DNA of 64,000 nt from Massariosphaeria phaeospora (taxonomy: Eukaryota; Ascomycota; Dothideomycetes; Pleosporales): the NCBI GenBank assembly GCA_011032825.1, contig JAADJZ010000004.1, positions 806,001 through 870,000 of the forward strand. Reading direction: 5' to 3'. The position numbers and the translations under genes were made by a program. Shown one piece after another: positions 33,801-45,806 of the stretch. Below the pieces are notes generated by a model, which saw nothing but the letters and a program-made list of their open reading frames with translations, made no database searches and was not told where the DNA came from. How positions within the stretch are numbered: position 1 is the first letter of the stretch; each line of letters starts with the position of its first letter.

Positions 33801-35190
33801 TTGCTTTGTCGAGATGCCGATGCCAATACTTCGCCAGGTGAATTTGGTACAGCTCTGTATGCCGCTTCCAGTCAAAATCATAACGATGTTGTTGGATTGC
33901 TTGTCTCGGAAGCCACGAAACTAGACGTTGACGCAACTGGCGGACCCCATGGCACTGCACTTCAGTGTAGTTGTTTCTTAGGACACACGGAGATAGTTAG
34001 CCTGTTACTCGGTTCTGATGCAAACCCCAACGTCGCTGGCGGCCATTTCGGCGATGCTCTTCAGGCCGCATCCACTTCTGGACATGTAGAGATTGTGCAA
34101 ATTCTGCTGGAGTCTGGAGCAAATGTCGACGTATTCAACGGAGCACTCGGCAGTGCATATTCTGCGGCCGTCTACGGTAATCATACCGAGATTGAAAACG
34201 TCTTAATAAAAGCGGGCGGGCCTCCATCACAAGAAGGTCGTATCTGGAAAACGGCTATTGATAAATCGTTTCTAAGAGAACCCAACTGGACACGACCACA
34301 CTTGATGCATTATAGGCTGATGGGCTCCTTGGATGTAGCCTTGGCCCCAATGCAGCGACTCTCCGCGGGAATCATCGAATGGACCACACCTTTAATAAGG
34401 CTCAAGGATGCCCTAGAAGCGCATTTCCATGGCTCCGAGAATCATGTATTCCGTGAAGTACAAAAAGGATTCAATCGCGGTAGGCAACTGGCCTGGGATG
34501 GCGAGCAGAGTCTTGAGCATTGCGATTCGCGGTTTTTCGCACCCAAGCACTATTTTCGTGCAGCGGTCACTCGTATTTCATCGACGTAAGTCCAGCTCTG
34601 CCGATCTTCGCACTGATTCAGCTAACAGCATTTTCCAGCTTCCACACTGCGACGATGCTAGCGCCATGTGCCTCGCCGAGCTCATGGGCATCTGGCGCAG
34701 AACCGCGGCATACGAGACCTACGTTTTGGAGATGGACGACGACATTGCCACCTACGAGCTGGAGTACACACTGGTCACGCTCTTCTAAGCCATGCTTCGG
34801 GTGCTCGCACAAGTCTACTTTGCGGCATGGGGATCCAAGGCTCCGCAGAACCTGAAAGAGGCATATGACGCTGATGTCGCTTGCGGTAGAGTCCTGCCGC
34901 TTGCAGAGATGGTGGCGAAGGTCAGGGCTGCTGAGGAGCATGTGCATGTCCAGGCTGGTCGGTACTTGCAGTTCAAGCAGAATAATGTGATGGAGGATAT
35001 GCGAATGGAGCAAGTTAACATGAGTGCTAGGATCGACGGTGCTGTCTTAAAGGTGCAGAGTTTGGAAGACCAGGTTCTGGAAGGTCTGCAGGAGATTCGC
35101 ACGGCTCGATCGCCAGCGCAGAATTCGACGGTAAAGGAGGGGGTGAATGGAGATGAGCAGGCCGGAGGAGGCGCTGGGACGGCGAAGTGA
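30871..35190 (+). pseudogene. NLR-like (STAND) gene 1: helical N-domain, P-loop NTPase, ankyrin repeats; broken
   Basis: Fungal NLR-like intracellular sensor. Exons: 30871-31437, 31490-31703, 31753-31974, 32026-32208, 32258-32282, 32347-32931, then 32986 onward, and from 34629. Introns are 43-64 bases, and the one at 32932-32985 has a GC donor. The N-terminal helical domain (DLWRLAFEQGD, YGPSAWSVITFGLELVQND) resembles the DUF7708/NWD type. The P-loop GTAGCGKSYL is split across exons and YLILDAVDR is the Walker B region. Ankyrin repeats (GTPLQVAAYYGYHDVVKSLL, GTALQCSCFLGHTEIVSLLL) span about 33,730-34,220, and a C-terminal helical tail ends at 35190. Lesions: TGA at 32996-32998 where Trp is expected, a reading-frame change near 33,655, and TAA at 34786-34788. 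An unusual 67-base intron (33599-33665) could instead explain the frame change. Confidence 0.82.
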
Positions 35191-36124
35191 TAATTAAATC
35201 GACGTAGTCTGCGGTAGGTAAAGTTTTGCATTCAATCGAAGTCTCAATGTTTTGTATGTTGATGCAATATGACCCAAGTTCACCAACAACCAAGCTCTTC
35301 TTTAAGTTTACTTCCGCAGCACCTGCCCTTTTCACCGAGATTTCCCGCTAACCCGATTTCGCCCAGCTCGGCGCTAATCACGACGTACGTCACGGTGTCG
35401 CTTGCCATCCACGCCATCTCGACCGACCCCGACCTCTCACCAACACCACATCTGCACTCGTTCCGTTCTTTGCGCTCCGCATATCGTAACATTGCCGGAA
35501 TTCTTCTTGGGTCATACGACCCGTCCATTTGTTGCTGGTCGGTCGCGTTCGCGTTCGCGGATACGGCAGCTCGGCCGCACATGCCGTTTCCGTTCGCGTC
35601 GCTGTGGTACTGAATACAGGTTTTTCGCTATGCGTGACAGTTCTCTAGTGAGCCCTGAGTATGCTCCGTCACGGCTCATGCGATACGAGTGTTTTGTTGG
35701 GGTACACGGGCGCTTATGAGAGTTAGGTTAATATGGGCGCTGCTCATGCCACCCGTGAGTGTTGGGATAAGAATTGGGCAACAGCGGATGAATAGGGTGG
35801 ATGTCGTAAGAGCATGGAAGTTTGGGAGTAATGAGTTCGCCCAACCCATCCCCCTCCGAGAAGTACGACCTACGGGACGAGCGATTGGTTATGACTTACC
35901 GGCTTGTAAGTGAAGCATCATACTAATCTATGCTGTGAGAGGGGAGAGCTGTTAGCTTTCCCCCCCGTACGACCAGGCGTGTTGGGTGCGGAGAAATGTG
36001 CTACGCCGCGCGTCATCCAAGGCTCTGAGCTCAGTTTGGGAGTTTTTGGCCATCTGTTCTTACTTCCTCACCACCAAGCTATGTTTCTCATCTTGACCAT
36101 ACTGCTGCGAAAGATACTAGCATA
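35191..36124. other. spacer between the two NLR-like genes
   Basis: A 934-bp interval with no supported gene and no transposon termini seen. It presumably contains the promoter of the second NLR-like gene. Confidence 0.5.
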
Positions 36125-39100
36125 ATGCCGAAGAGATTCGCCCTATTCCGCCCACGAAACCAGAAGCGTTCTGCCGAGAACACTACGGTCGAATCTTCAA
36201 CCTCCACAGGCATCGAAACTGTCAAAGGCTCTGTTTTAGCACAAGATCTACCATCTTTACCTTTGGTACCCGCTGCATCCGGTTTCGAGGATTCCACCTC
36301 TTCCGTATCTTTGGAAGCGGGCTCAACTCAAGAGAATACCATCAGCAATCCTGGTACACTGAGTTTAAAAAACCCCAGAGAGGATCTTTGGCAAGTCGCA
36401 TTTGGTTCATCAGATCTTACTGACGATCAACGGTCCACTCTAATTAGCCCCTCCGGTTCCACCACTGACCTCACCTCGCCGCCATCCTTAGTCGACGAGA
36501 TTATCAGCCTTACAAGGAAGCGGTGCACTGAGTACGAGCAGAGTGGGTGGCATCTTCAGACTGAATCCGGCGGCAAAGAGATCAGAGTGAGCGCCAAGGC
36601 GAAGCGGATTCTCTGTTCAGTTCTTGGATACAAGGCTCTTGTTGATGCTGGCGTGAAGTTCGATGCCACGGGTTATGGAGCAACAGCCTGGTCGATCATA
36701 TCGTTGGGCCTTCAGGTGCGTCACCTCATATGTGACCTAAAATCGCGTGCAGTACCAGACTAATATCGAAATACTAGCTCGTTCAGAACGACCAGGATCG
36801 CACGAACGAAGTATTCGACTCCGCTGCCTACCTCGCAGACCTTCTCGCCCGGTTTGCAAGCCTCGAAGCTAATTGTGAGAACCTGACCAGTGACGATTGG
36901 AGCGGTCTAAGCAAATCCATTGTTAGTGTTTACATAGCGGTACTATAATACGCTGCGAAAGTGGGGTGTTCACTATCTACTTCCAAATCTCGTATGCTTC
37001 CATCATCTTCGGGCGAGTTCAATACACTCACATAAACATCAGGGCGAGCAGTCGAAAGTTTTCAAGCCCTAGTGCGTCAACCACTGGTGGAATTGAAGAG
37101 TAGGGTACAGATACATGAGGATGAATGCCTCAAGCGGATGGCAATCGTGGGACAGAACGGTATACGAAGCTCAATATTCTTGTTTTACGTCTGACAAGAT
37201 TAGGCATCCTTCGACTGGATAAAAAGGTCGAAACTACGGCAACCGAGCTCTTGACCAGGACTGACACTATTGCTAATCAGTTAACAAGATTCGAACAACA
37301 ATTGTCAGGTTGGTGTATAGTCGCTCCCTTAGACCAACACATCTTTTAGCTGATCACCAAGTAGCCGCTGAGCAACAAGAGATACTGGTCTGGTTGTCGG
37401 ATCATAATCCGTCGGGGAAGGCACAATACTCAATTGAGCTATTTACGCATCAACAATCCTGGGTCCGGAACATGGTTTCTCGATTCGCCAGAATTTATCA
37501 ACTGGAAGTTATATCCTCAAGGTGTACTGTGGATTACTGGCAAATGTAAGATCCTCGGTGTCGGACGTATGCCGATGAGTTGCGCTGATTGCATGGCTAG
37601 CTGGCTCTGGGAAGTCCTACTTGTGGTAAGTCCAATATTGTTGATCTCGATCTTGAACGAACACTTACCGCATCAACTCAGCTCAGCGATCATCGATCAT
37701 CTCAGAAGCACTTGCAAGGAAGATGAAAAGCGCAAGACATTGGCTTACTGGACTTTTGACTCCGGAGCTAGCACTCCACATGCAGTGGGACCAATGTTGC
37801 GTTCACTAAGCAGGCAAGTGGCCGCTGCAGCAGATGTATTTCCTAACCCACTGCGACATCTATATGCAGAATACAACAAACATGGATCACAGCCGGATCT
37901 CGCCCCACTCGCTTCCCTCTTTAACAGTCTTTTAAACGCTCTCGCAAAAGATGTGTTTGTCGTAATCGACGGAATAGATAACTGTGGCGAAAGTAAATCC
38001 GATCTTGAGCGCCTGGAACTTCTCAATTTTCTTGTCGAACTGGTTGAGTATGGTCACGGGAACATTCATCTCCTGATTGCAAGTAGGGAAGATAACGAAA
38101 TCCGAAAGAGTCTGCGAAAAAGCACCAATTGGCCGATAGAATTTCAAATCGACTCGAGAATACGAGAGGATAAAATATCCTTTGTTGAGAGAAAGCTCGA
38201 AAATACCGTTACGCTGAAACAGTTGGGTAGTGAGGCGAAGGCTGAGATAGTGGAAGAGCTTGCGATGGATCCGGCAAGGTATGTCCACTAGTAGCACTTG
38301 GATAGAACACTGACTGGCGAAGTTATTTTCTTTGGGCCCACTTGCAATTGTCAAACATGGCACAGGCACGTGGCACGCCTGATCAGATAATGCAGACGCT
38401 CAAGTCTGTCCCAAAATCCATCGAGAATGAATACGAAAATGTGCTCGTTTTGCTGGAGGCTCCCAATTACTTCGACCAGGCTAACAGCATTCTCGACATT
38501 TTGCTGACCTATCCAACTGAGAACGACGGCAGGACCAAGTATTTGCTGGAGCAGGACTATCCGAATCCGAACAATTCAATGCTAGTATTAAACACCACAA
38601 TACTTGCCAAGTTAGTCGGCCTACAACAGCCTGACGACATTGCCAATATATTCCCGACATCTATATTGACTATATACGGGGACGGCAGGGTCGAGTTCCT
38701 ACATCCTTCGGTCCAGCGGTATCTGTTATCGGAACATCTCAGCTCATCCCGTGCTTCCGCCTTCTGCACAACCCAGGATGTACGGTATGCGAGGGCAATG
38801 CAGCGTTTCTTCATTTATCTGACCAAGGGTCAAATTGATGACTCACACAAGTATGCTATGGAGCGTCTGCAAATCTACTCATTCAGTATCATAGATATTG
38901 AGCTACGGGAGTCATATCTTTCAGACCCCTTGAGGAGTTTATTCCGGCTAGAGAACCGGAAGGTATACTCCGCATGGTGTCGATCTCTCCAGGTCAAGTT
39001 ACTGAAGTGGTGTGAGGACATTGCAGAACTTCCCGAGGAAGCACATCTATCATTCTGGGCTACTAATCTCGGACTGCCGAAGCTCGCGGAAAACCTGCTG

Positions 39101-40150
39101 ATGGATATACAAGACACACGGAAGTACAGCGGCTATCATTTGCTATTACATTCGGCTGTCAAATTTGGATACTCAAGACTCACCGAGTTACTGGTTTTGC
39201 ATGGATATGGACAGAATTCGTCCCTTCCGGTATACGAGAATACTCTTCTCGCAGCAATCAAGGGAAGATATGTCGAAATCGTACGCATGCTTCTTGCGCC
39301 GCGAACAGACCTTAATACCAATATCCTGGACCATATAAAACACTCTGCCCATGGGGACATCTTACTCTACGCTGTTCACCGGGGTGACCCGGAAATTCTG
39401 TCGTTACTTATTGAAGCTGGTCTGCATCCTGACTCTGAAGCTTCCGCGACGAAAAGTGAAGGAAGTAGTTCGTTTCCGATTATAGAGGCTTGTCGCAGAG
39501 GCGAGTACAACCTCATTCAGACATTACTTCAACGTGGAGCAAACGGAACTGTCTATAATAAATGGTACGGCACTCCCTTGCAAATCGTGCCACAACTGGA
39601 TCGCCGCGATATCGAGACATTGCTGGGATATTACAGGGTGTTGGCTCGTGAAGATGGGTCTCTCATATGGAAAGAAGCCCATGATCTTACCGCTCGCGAA
39701 CTAGGACCGACGCTGATAAATCGGCTATGGTGGCATGTCAGCTACTTTCCATGGGGATTCGTAGAGCCCACGAGAATCTTGATCGAGGAGTATGGAGGGT
39801 GGTACCGTAAATGGGTGCTGGAGAGCATTATGAAGCCTATTGCCAGTAGCTCGATACCAGGGTGTATGGTGAAAGAAGATGATACGCCTTGGCCATTACC
39901 GTACGATGAGATCGAGCAATTGACCGAACAATGGGAACATATCCTTCACCAGCCCGAGAGAGGCCTCCGGGTTACTTCCGACCGATGGTTCCTCTACAAG
40001 AGCTTTGTCTGCGCCGCTGTTTCTAAAATCTTCGGAATACTCGTCGATCCTGCTAGGAGTTTTCCATCACCAGAGCATCCAAAAAAGCAATTGTTGCCGC
40101 TCCTCGCCACCATCATGGAAGTCTGGAACCAATCGTCCACGCTTGAGATG

Positions 40151-40180
40151 ATTGCCAGCAGACTTGTCAACAATCCGTCC
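40151..40180. repeat. hAT left target duplication and inverted repeat
   Basis: Target duplication 40151-40158 (ATTGCCAG), then the 22-bp inverted repeat 40159-40180. Confidence 0.95.
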
Positions 40181-43100
40181 AATCCAATCCGGGTCCCCGG
40201 ATTGAATGGATTGACAAGAAATCTCTCCTGGATTGGCTTGAATGGATTGTTTAGGGATTTGGGGGGTGGACGGATTGATAGATTGGATGGATTGATTAGT
40301 AAGCTAACTATTGGTGAATTGCCCAATATATTCGTCGATCTTATGGATAGTGATATCGTACGTGTTCGTAGGTTTGTAAGGCGTTTTGAAGCGCTCAATC
40401 CCAAGGCGTTTCCAGGATCGGAGGCTCTGTAAAGCGGATAGTAAATCTGGCCTCATATTGAGTCTCCGTACGCCTAAAAGATCAGCCAATTCACTAAAAG
40501 TCCTCTCACAATTGGCTGCTGAGGCTAGGATACTCAATATATTCATAGCAAACCGCGCCAAAACAGGGTATTAATGCTCCTTTGACAACTAGTAGGCAAT
40601 TGGCAGCTAAGCAAGCTTGTAGGCTAGATTAATTGGTTTCTCTGCGCTCCAGAGCTCATACTCGTTAGTAATCTCCTCCGCAATCTCCGCCTCTCTCATA
40701 GAGGCTAGCATAAACTCAGTACAGTTAACGGCGTAGTCAAAACGTTGCCGCTTAGCAGGCGGCGGCGTAGCTGGATCAGCGGCGGCGATTTTAGATGCTA
40801 GCTTAGCGCCCGCCCAAAGTGATTGAAAACTTTTGTTGTTTGCCTCTAGCTACCCCTTGCGGGGATAGAGGCTATCTACGTCATCGTACTCAGCGGGTAC
40901 TCGCCAGGCAGTATCGATGAAGTTTTTGTACGCTAGGTAGAGGCGTAGGGCACAGTAATACGCTGGGGCGTCTTTGAATTTGGCGTAGTAGTTTTCTAGC
41001 TTACTAATGGCGAGATTGAGGTTTGTTTTGACGTGATCCTTAGGCGCGTCAGGATCGTTGTAATCCACTGCCTCTACGCGATCCTGTTGAGCCTGTAGCG
41101 TAGCAAGAAGCTACTCAAACGTAGGGATAACCTTCCAAATCGCGCCGTAGCGACTAGCCTTGCCTCGACCTTCGAGCTAGCTAGTCGCCTCCTTGAAAGG
41201 CTTAAGCAACTCGATATACTCAGTAATAGTAGCCTAGTCTTTGCCAGTAAGCCCTTCCTCACGTATATACAGGCGTGGCTGGCTAGCCTCCGAAGGGCGA
41301 GCTCCCGCCCGAGATCGCTGTCGGTTTGCGGAGCGGTTGCTCTCGCCGATTTTGTAGCCCATATAATCGTCCAGAGGCACCCTGAGGTCGACGGCGCGCT
41401 CAAACGTATCGTAGTAAGAGTTCTAGCGAGTTTTGACTGGCTTTTTGAGTTCTCTTGGCGTAAAGTTCGTGAGATTTAGCGACGTTGCCTCATCTCGCTG
41501 GTATCCCTCCAAAAGCTCGCGCGCCTGCGGCGTACAGATTGAGGCGATGACGTCAAACAGTACGCCTAGCGGGCCAGCTTTGCGCCACTCGTTCATGTAC
41601 TGTTCCTTTGCCTAGGGCGAGTTAGCAGGTGCTGCGCGAGAGACGGCGGCAGGAAAGAAAAAGGCAATACGTACTACTAAATTCTCCTGCGAGTTCTCAA
41701 ACGCGTCGCGATCCTGGCCAAAGATAACGTTTTAGGCAGCGAGATTGAGTATATGGCAGCTGCAGCGCAATCTCCGGTGGCTCGGGTTGAAGCCGTACTC
41801 CTCTGCTAGCTCGTTAACGGCAGTATCGTTGTTTGTCGCGTTATCAAGCACAAAGTAACCTAAGGCTTCTTTTCGTATATGAAACTGGTGGAGAGTTGAG
41901 CTCACGATTGCTGCGATATTTAAACCGGAGTGGTCGCCCGATAGCGTCGGCAGGCCAAGGAAGTAATCTACTTGTTGACCCGCTGCGTTCAAGTGGTGTA
42001 CGCAGATTCTGGTGATAGCGCGTTTGCCGCCGTATGAGGTCCAGTTGTCAAAGGATACGTGTATAGCGGATTTGGCTGCCTTTATGTAGCTCACGACGGC
42101 GGGTAGGTAGGCGTTGTATTCATCTATAATGTGCGACTGGAGAGTGTTGTGGCTGCTCCACAAAACGCGCTCAGCGAGCGGATTAGCAGCCTTGATCATA
42201 TCTCGAAAGGCAGGCACCTCTACAACGCGCAGAGCTTGGTTATCGGCGGCCACCCACTCGATGAGCGCCTGCTAAAAAGCGGGCGCCGAAAAGGTATCGG
42301 CGACGGCGTTTGCTACCTCTTGACTCACATCAACGCCCTGTCGCTGTAGGGCGGAGATGATAGATGCCTCCTTCTTGAACCGAATTGGGCCATCTTTGCT
42401 GACTCCGTGGCCAGGTCGCCGCGCCTCGAGGTGCCGATGGATAGCAGAGGTTGAAGTTGCCACTTTAAACAACCCGTTTTGCTTGTGTATATGGCAGTAT
42501 TTGCACAGCCAATACAGCGCCTTATGCTTGCGATGGTATACGCGCTAGCCGTATTAAAAAACCTAGCTTGTTAAGGCACGTTTAGCAGCGTATTGAGGCT
42601 TCTGTAAATTAGGTACGCGCGACCAAACAAGACCTTCATAGTCCTCATCATCGTCGGCGGAGGCAGAGACAGCGAGAGGATCGAGATCGAGTGGCGCGTC
42701 AGATGTTGACTGTGCATCGGTTGCCTGGTACGAGGAAGCTGCGCCGGCGGCGTTTTGCGTGGACTGGGAGTCAAGGACCCGCTCAAATACTTCATTAAGC
42801 TGCCGATTCATCTGCGAGGTTAGTTTGGGCGAAAAATCGCGATAAACATACGTACTTTCGTGGGTGTGGGCGAACGTAGTGAGTGCGCGTTAATCTCGGC
42901 GCGTCGAAAATCTTGGGTCGCGAGATATTTCGGGGCAGCGTAATCGATTTTCTGGGGCGGCTAGGCCTAATACGGCCGGTTGAGCGAGGGCGAGAAAGTA
43001 ATTTTACAGGATTCGAACTGGAAAGTATATTATATTTTATATTTTTACGCCTCCGCTAGCTATTAACACCTAGAATCTTGAAGGACCTCTGTACGCAAAA

Positions 43101-43252
43101 CAATCAATCCGTAAACAATCCGCCCAATCAATCTGGGACCTCTGGATTGAATGGATTGCTAGTAATCAAGGTCTCGGATTGATTGGACGGATTGCTTATT
43201 AATCAATCCGTCCAATCAATCTGTCAATCCGGACGGATTGTTGACAAGTCTG
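40159..43252 (-). mobile_element. hAT-family DNA transposon, 3,094 bp, inserted in NLR gene 2
   Basis: Perfect 22-bp inverted repeats (40159-40180 and 43231-43252, starting CAGACTTGTCAAC) are flanked by the 8-bp direct duplication ATTGCCAG (40151-40158 and 43253-43260), the hAT hallmark. Many subterminal copies of a GGATTGA/AATCAATCC word lie inside both ends (40,181-40,300 and 43,100-43,230), probably transposase-binding sites. The interior carries a RIP-mutated hAT transposase on the minus strand. Confidence 0.95.
40304..42811 (-). pseudogene. hAT transposase, RIP-inactivated
   Basis: From the ATG at 42811: an acidic N-terminus, then a BED-type zinc finger region (YWLCKYCHIH, STSAIHRHLEARRPGH), then the catalytic region with HVSFDNWTSYGG and YFVLDNATNND, CSCHILNLAA, and the C-terminal dimerisation region SILASAANCERTFSELADLL near 40,500. 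At least ten in-frame stops break it, including three within about eight codons near 42,545-42,565. Most contexts fit Trp or Gln codons changed by C:G to T:A. The frame itself is largely preserved, so point mutation rather than indels killed it. Confidence 0.88.
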
Positions 43253-43260
43253 ATTGCCAG
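43231..43260. repeat. hAT right inverted repeat and target duplication
   Basis: Inverted repeat 43231-43252, exactly complementary to the left one, then ATTGCCAG at 43253-43260. Confidence 0.95.
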
Positions 43261-43989
43261 TGAGATGGCATCGCCTGAGAGTGGATTTCGGGCCCTACTA
43301 ACCAAGATGTCAAGCCGCTGCTTCGTTATTCTATATCTCGCTTTTGAGTTGCTGTCCAAGGAGGGTACTGAAGCCGAGACCCTATACAAGAAATTGTCTC
43401 AACAAATCACATCACTGCAACGCCTCCGCCAAACATGCGAGAAGGAAGCCCTGCTGCATCTCCACCTCCACCAAATAGCCTTGAGCAAGACGATCCAACA
43501 ATCACAAACCGACATCTCAACCGACATCTCATCCCGAATCGAGGACCAGCTCCAGAAATTCCAGGCCGACGCTACCGCCCGATTGCAAGAAAGCCAGGCG
43601 GAACTTTACAAAGACGTGGTCTCGTCGCTGTCCCGGGTTATCGAAACGCAAGTCAGTAATGCTGTGCAGACGCTCAGGGACGAGATTCCGGGTATGATTG
43701 ACAAGCAGTTGGAGAAGCGATTTGGGAAGGGGGAAGGCGGGACGGGGGCAGGGGGGTGAGGTGGATTGGAGGGTGGGGATGCGCTTCAGGATGGGGGTAA
43801 GGGGTGTGCAGGGGGAGTTGAGAAGTAGGAATGTGTGGTTTTCACGGGGTCAGGTTTCGAAATTGCATCGTGGATTCGATACGAGTGCCCTTATTTGAAA
43901 GACAGACGGCTGGAAGAGAGTAGCCCTACGGTTTTGTATCTACCAACTTAATTCTCCTCTCTTCCTAATTTCGCGCCTAATCTACATAG

Positions 43990-44520
43990 CCTCAGTACGC
44001 AATCCTCTTGACAGTGTACGAATTACAAGGAGTACGCACGAGGGCTAATACTGTATTTACAAAGCTCTACTGTATCTACTAGTTATACAGAGTAATGCTT
44101 TCACTAAGTAACGCACAAGTACAGCGCTGGAAAAGCCTTCTTATTCAGCTATAGGCTTAGAGGTAGATCAAAAAGAAATCGCGACACAGCATCCTCGTGA
44201 CAGTGTACAAGATACGAGAAGACTATACGAGAGCTAGCACTGCATTTGCAAACACCTACTGTATCCACTATACGTAGTAATGCATTACTAGGCTAGTATA
44301 ATCACATAGGGCTGAAAAAACGTACTCGAGTAGTTGCGCGTTGGACATAGATTGTAAAGGAATCGCAACACGGTATGCTCTTGACAGCGTACAAGATACG
44401 AGGAGTATATGTAAGGGCTAGTACTGCATTTACGAAGCCCTACTGTAGCCACCATACGGAGTAATGCATTGACAGGGCTAGCCTAATCGCACAGTGCCGA
44501 AAAAGCCTCCCTGAGCAACA
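43990..44520. repeat. ~186-bp tandem repeat, three copies
   Basis: Three diverged copies begin near 44001, 44190 and 44375. Each runs from a CTCTTGACAGTGTAC-like word through GGGCTAGTACTGCATTTAC-like and GGAGTAATGCATT-like blocks to a GCCGAAAAAGCC-like end. The third ends just downstream of the dehydratase stop. It is non-coding. The flank 43760-43989 shows nothing else. Confidence 0.75.
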
Positions 44521-44536
44521 ACTTCTCGCATGTAGC

Positions 44537-45806
44537 CTATCCAGCCACGTTTTCCGCAACCCTCTTCCCATCCATGCCAATCTTACCCTCTGCCCGCTCC
44601 TTCCCTGCCTCCCCCGCAGCATCACTATCAGCATCCGCAAAGATCTTTCCAATCGCCTCAACCGTCGTATTCCCCCCGCTAAACACAACCGCAACATTCC
44701 ACCCCCTCTCCCCCGCCTCCCTCTCCACCCTCTTCCGAAACTCCTCGTTGTACAGGATGGTCGCGAGCCCGACCACCGCGCTCGGCTCCACCACGCACTT
44801 CATGCGCTCCAGCACCAGACGCATGGCGTCGCGGATGTTGGCCTCGGTCACGGCGTACAGGCCCGCGACGTAGGCCGCGTCGGAGATGATGCTCCAGGTG
44901 TGGGGGCCGAGGTTGGTGCGCAGGCCGTCGGCGATGGTGAGCGTTTTCACGGTGGTGATGCGCTCACCGGCGGCGACGCCGCGGCGCGCGTCGTCGGCGC
45001 CCTGGAAGCTGGGCTCTGCGCCGAAGACGCGCACGCCGGAGCCTTTGAGCGCGACGGCGTTGCCGCTCAGCATGCCGCCGCCGCCGCACGGCGCTATCAG
45101 CGCGTCCAAACTTCCCCCCTCGGCGCCCAGGAGTGCGGTGATTTGTTCTTGGACCTCCAGCGCCATGGTGCCCTGCCCAAGCATGATATCCGGATGGTCG
45201 TACGGCGGGACGAGCACCGCGCCCGTCTTGGCCTGCACGTCGGCACCAACGGCTTCGCGCTCCTGCGCCGTCGAGCCCGAGAAATACACGGTTGCGTTTT
45301 GCGCCTGCGTGCCGGCGATTTTCGAGGGCGTGGAAATGGACGGCATGACGATGTGCGCGGGGATGGCGAAGGTTTTGGCGGCGAGGGCGAGGGCTTGCGC
45401 GTGGTTTCCTGGGGGCGCGCATGCTGTGAGCTTTTTGCACAGCGCCAGTATAAGATGGACGATAATGGCTGGACATACCACTACTCTGCGTCACCACGCC
45501 CCTCCTGCGCACCTCGTCCAGTCCCAGCTCGTCGACCAGCCTGCCCACCGCGTGGAACGCCCCGCGCACCTTGAAGGCGCCGATGCGCTGGAAGTTCTCG
45601 CACTTGAAGAACAGCTGGAACTTTGGCTTCGCGGGCTCCTGTCCCTCCCATTCTGTGCCGACTAGCGCTTCGGGAGCCTGGGGCGTGGATGCGAGGGTCG
45701 AGAGCGTGGTGTTGGTCTGCAGGGGCGTGGTGTGGATGTATGGTTTTATGCGCTCGTGGGCGGCGAGCACGGAGGCGCGGGTCAGGGGCTGGGGCGTGGA
45801 CGCCAT
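44537..45806 (-). CDS. PLP-dependent serine/threonine dehydratase or serine racemase-like enzyme
   Basis: Fold-type II PLP enzyme, 399 residues, from two exons (45806-45479 and 45408-44537) with a 70-base GT-AG intron (45409-45478) that falls inside the substrate-binding motif SSGNH. The catalytic Lys lies in FQRIGAFKVRGAF (near residue 79). The Gly-rich phosphate-binding loop is PCGGGGMLSG, and VVFSGGNTT near the end is also conserved. Such enzymes deaminate serine, threonine or hydroxyaspartate, or racemise serine; the sequence does not decide which. A (GGC)n run lies in the leader at 45928-45960. The start at 45806 was chosen because MASTPQPLTRASVLAAHERI matches typical N-termini; an open frame continues upstream. 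Confidence 0.88.

Larger units (their letters stand above)
36125..43759 (+). pseudogene. NLR-like (STAND) gene 2, paralogue of gene 1, split by a hAT transposon
   Basis: Exons: 36125-36715, 36778-36991, 37043-37159, 37204-37308, 37350-37545, 37601-37625, 37682-38278, then 38323-40158 and 43261-43759 around the hAT element. Shared features with gene 1 are DLWQVAFGSSD, YGATAWSIISLGLQLVQND, a P-loop GKSGSGKSYL, VFVVIDGIDN as Walker B, a degenerate ankyrin region (GTPLQIV, EIVRMLLAP) and a C-terminal coiled coil (about 43,400-43,720). Exon sizes 214, 222 (here split by an extra intron, 37160-37203) and 25 match the paralogue. Lesions: TAA at 36946-36948, a frame change near 37,450, and the hAT insertion. 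Read without splicing out the hAT, the frame runs into the transposon and stops at 40432. Confidence 0.82.

Noticed and set aside
30871..43759. Giant mobile element (Starship) carrying the NLR and transposon cargo
   Set aside because: No DUF3435/tyrosine-recombinase captain gene or element boundary is visible in the window.
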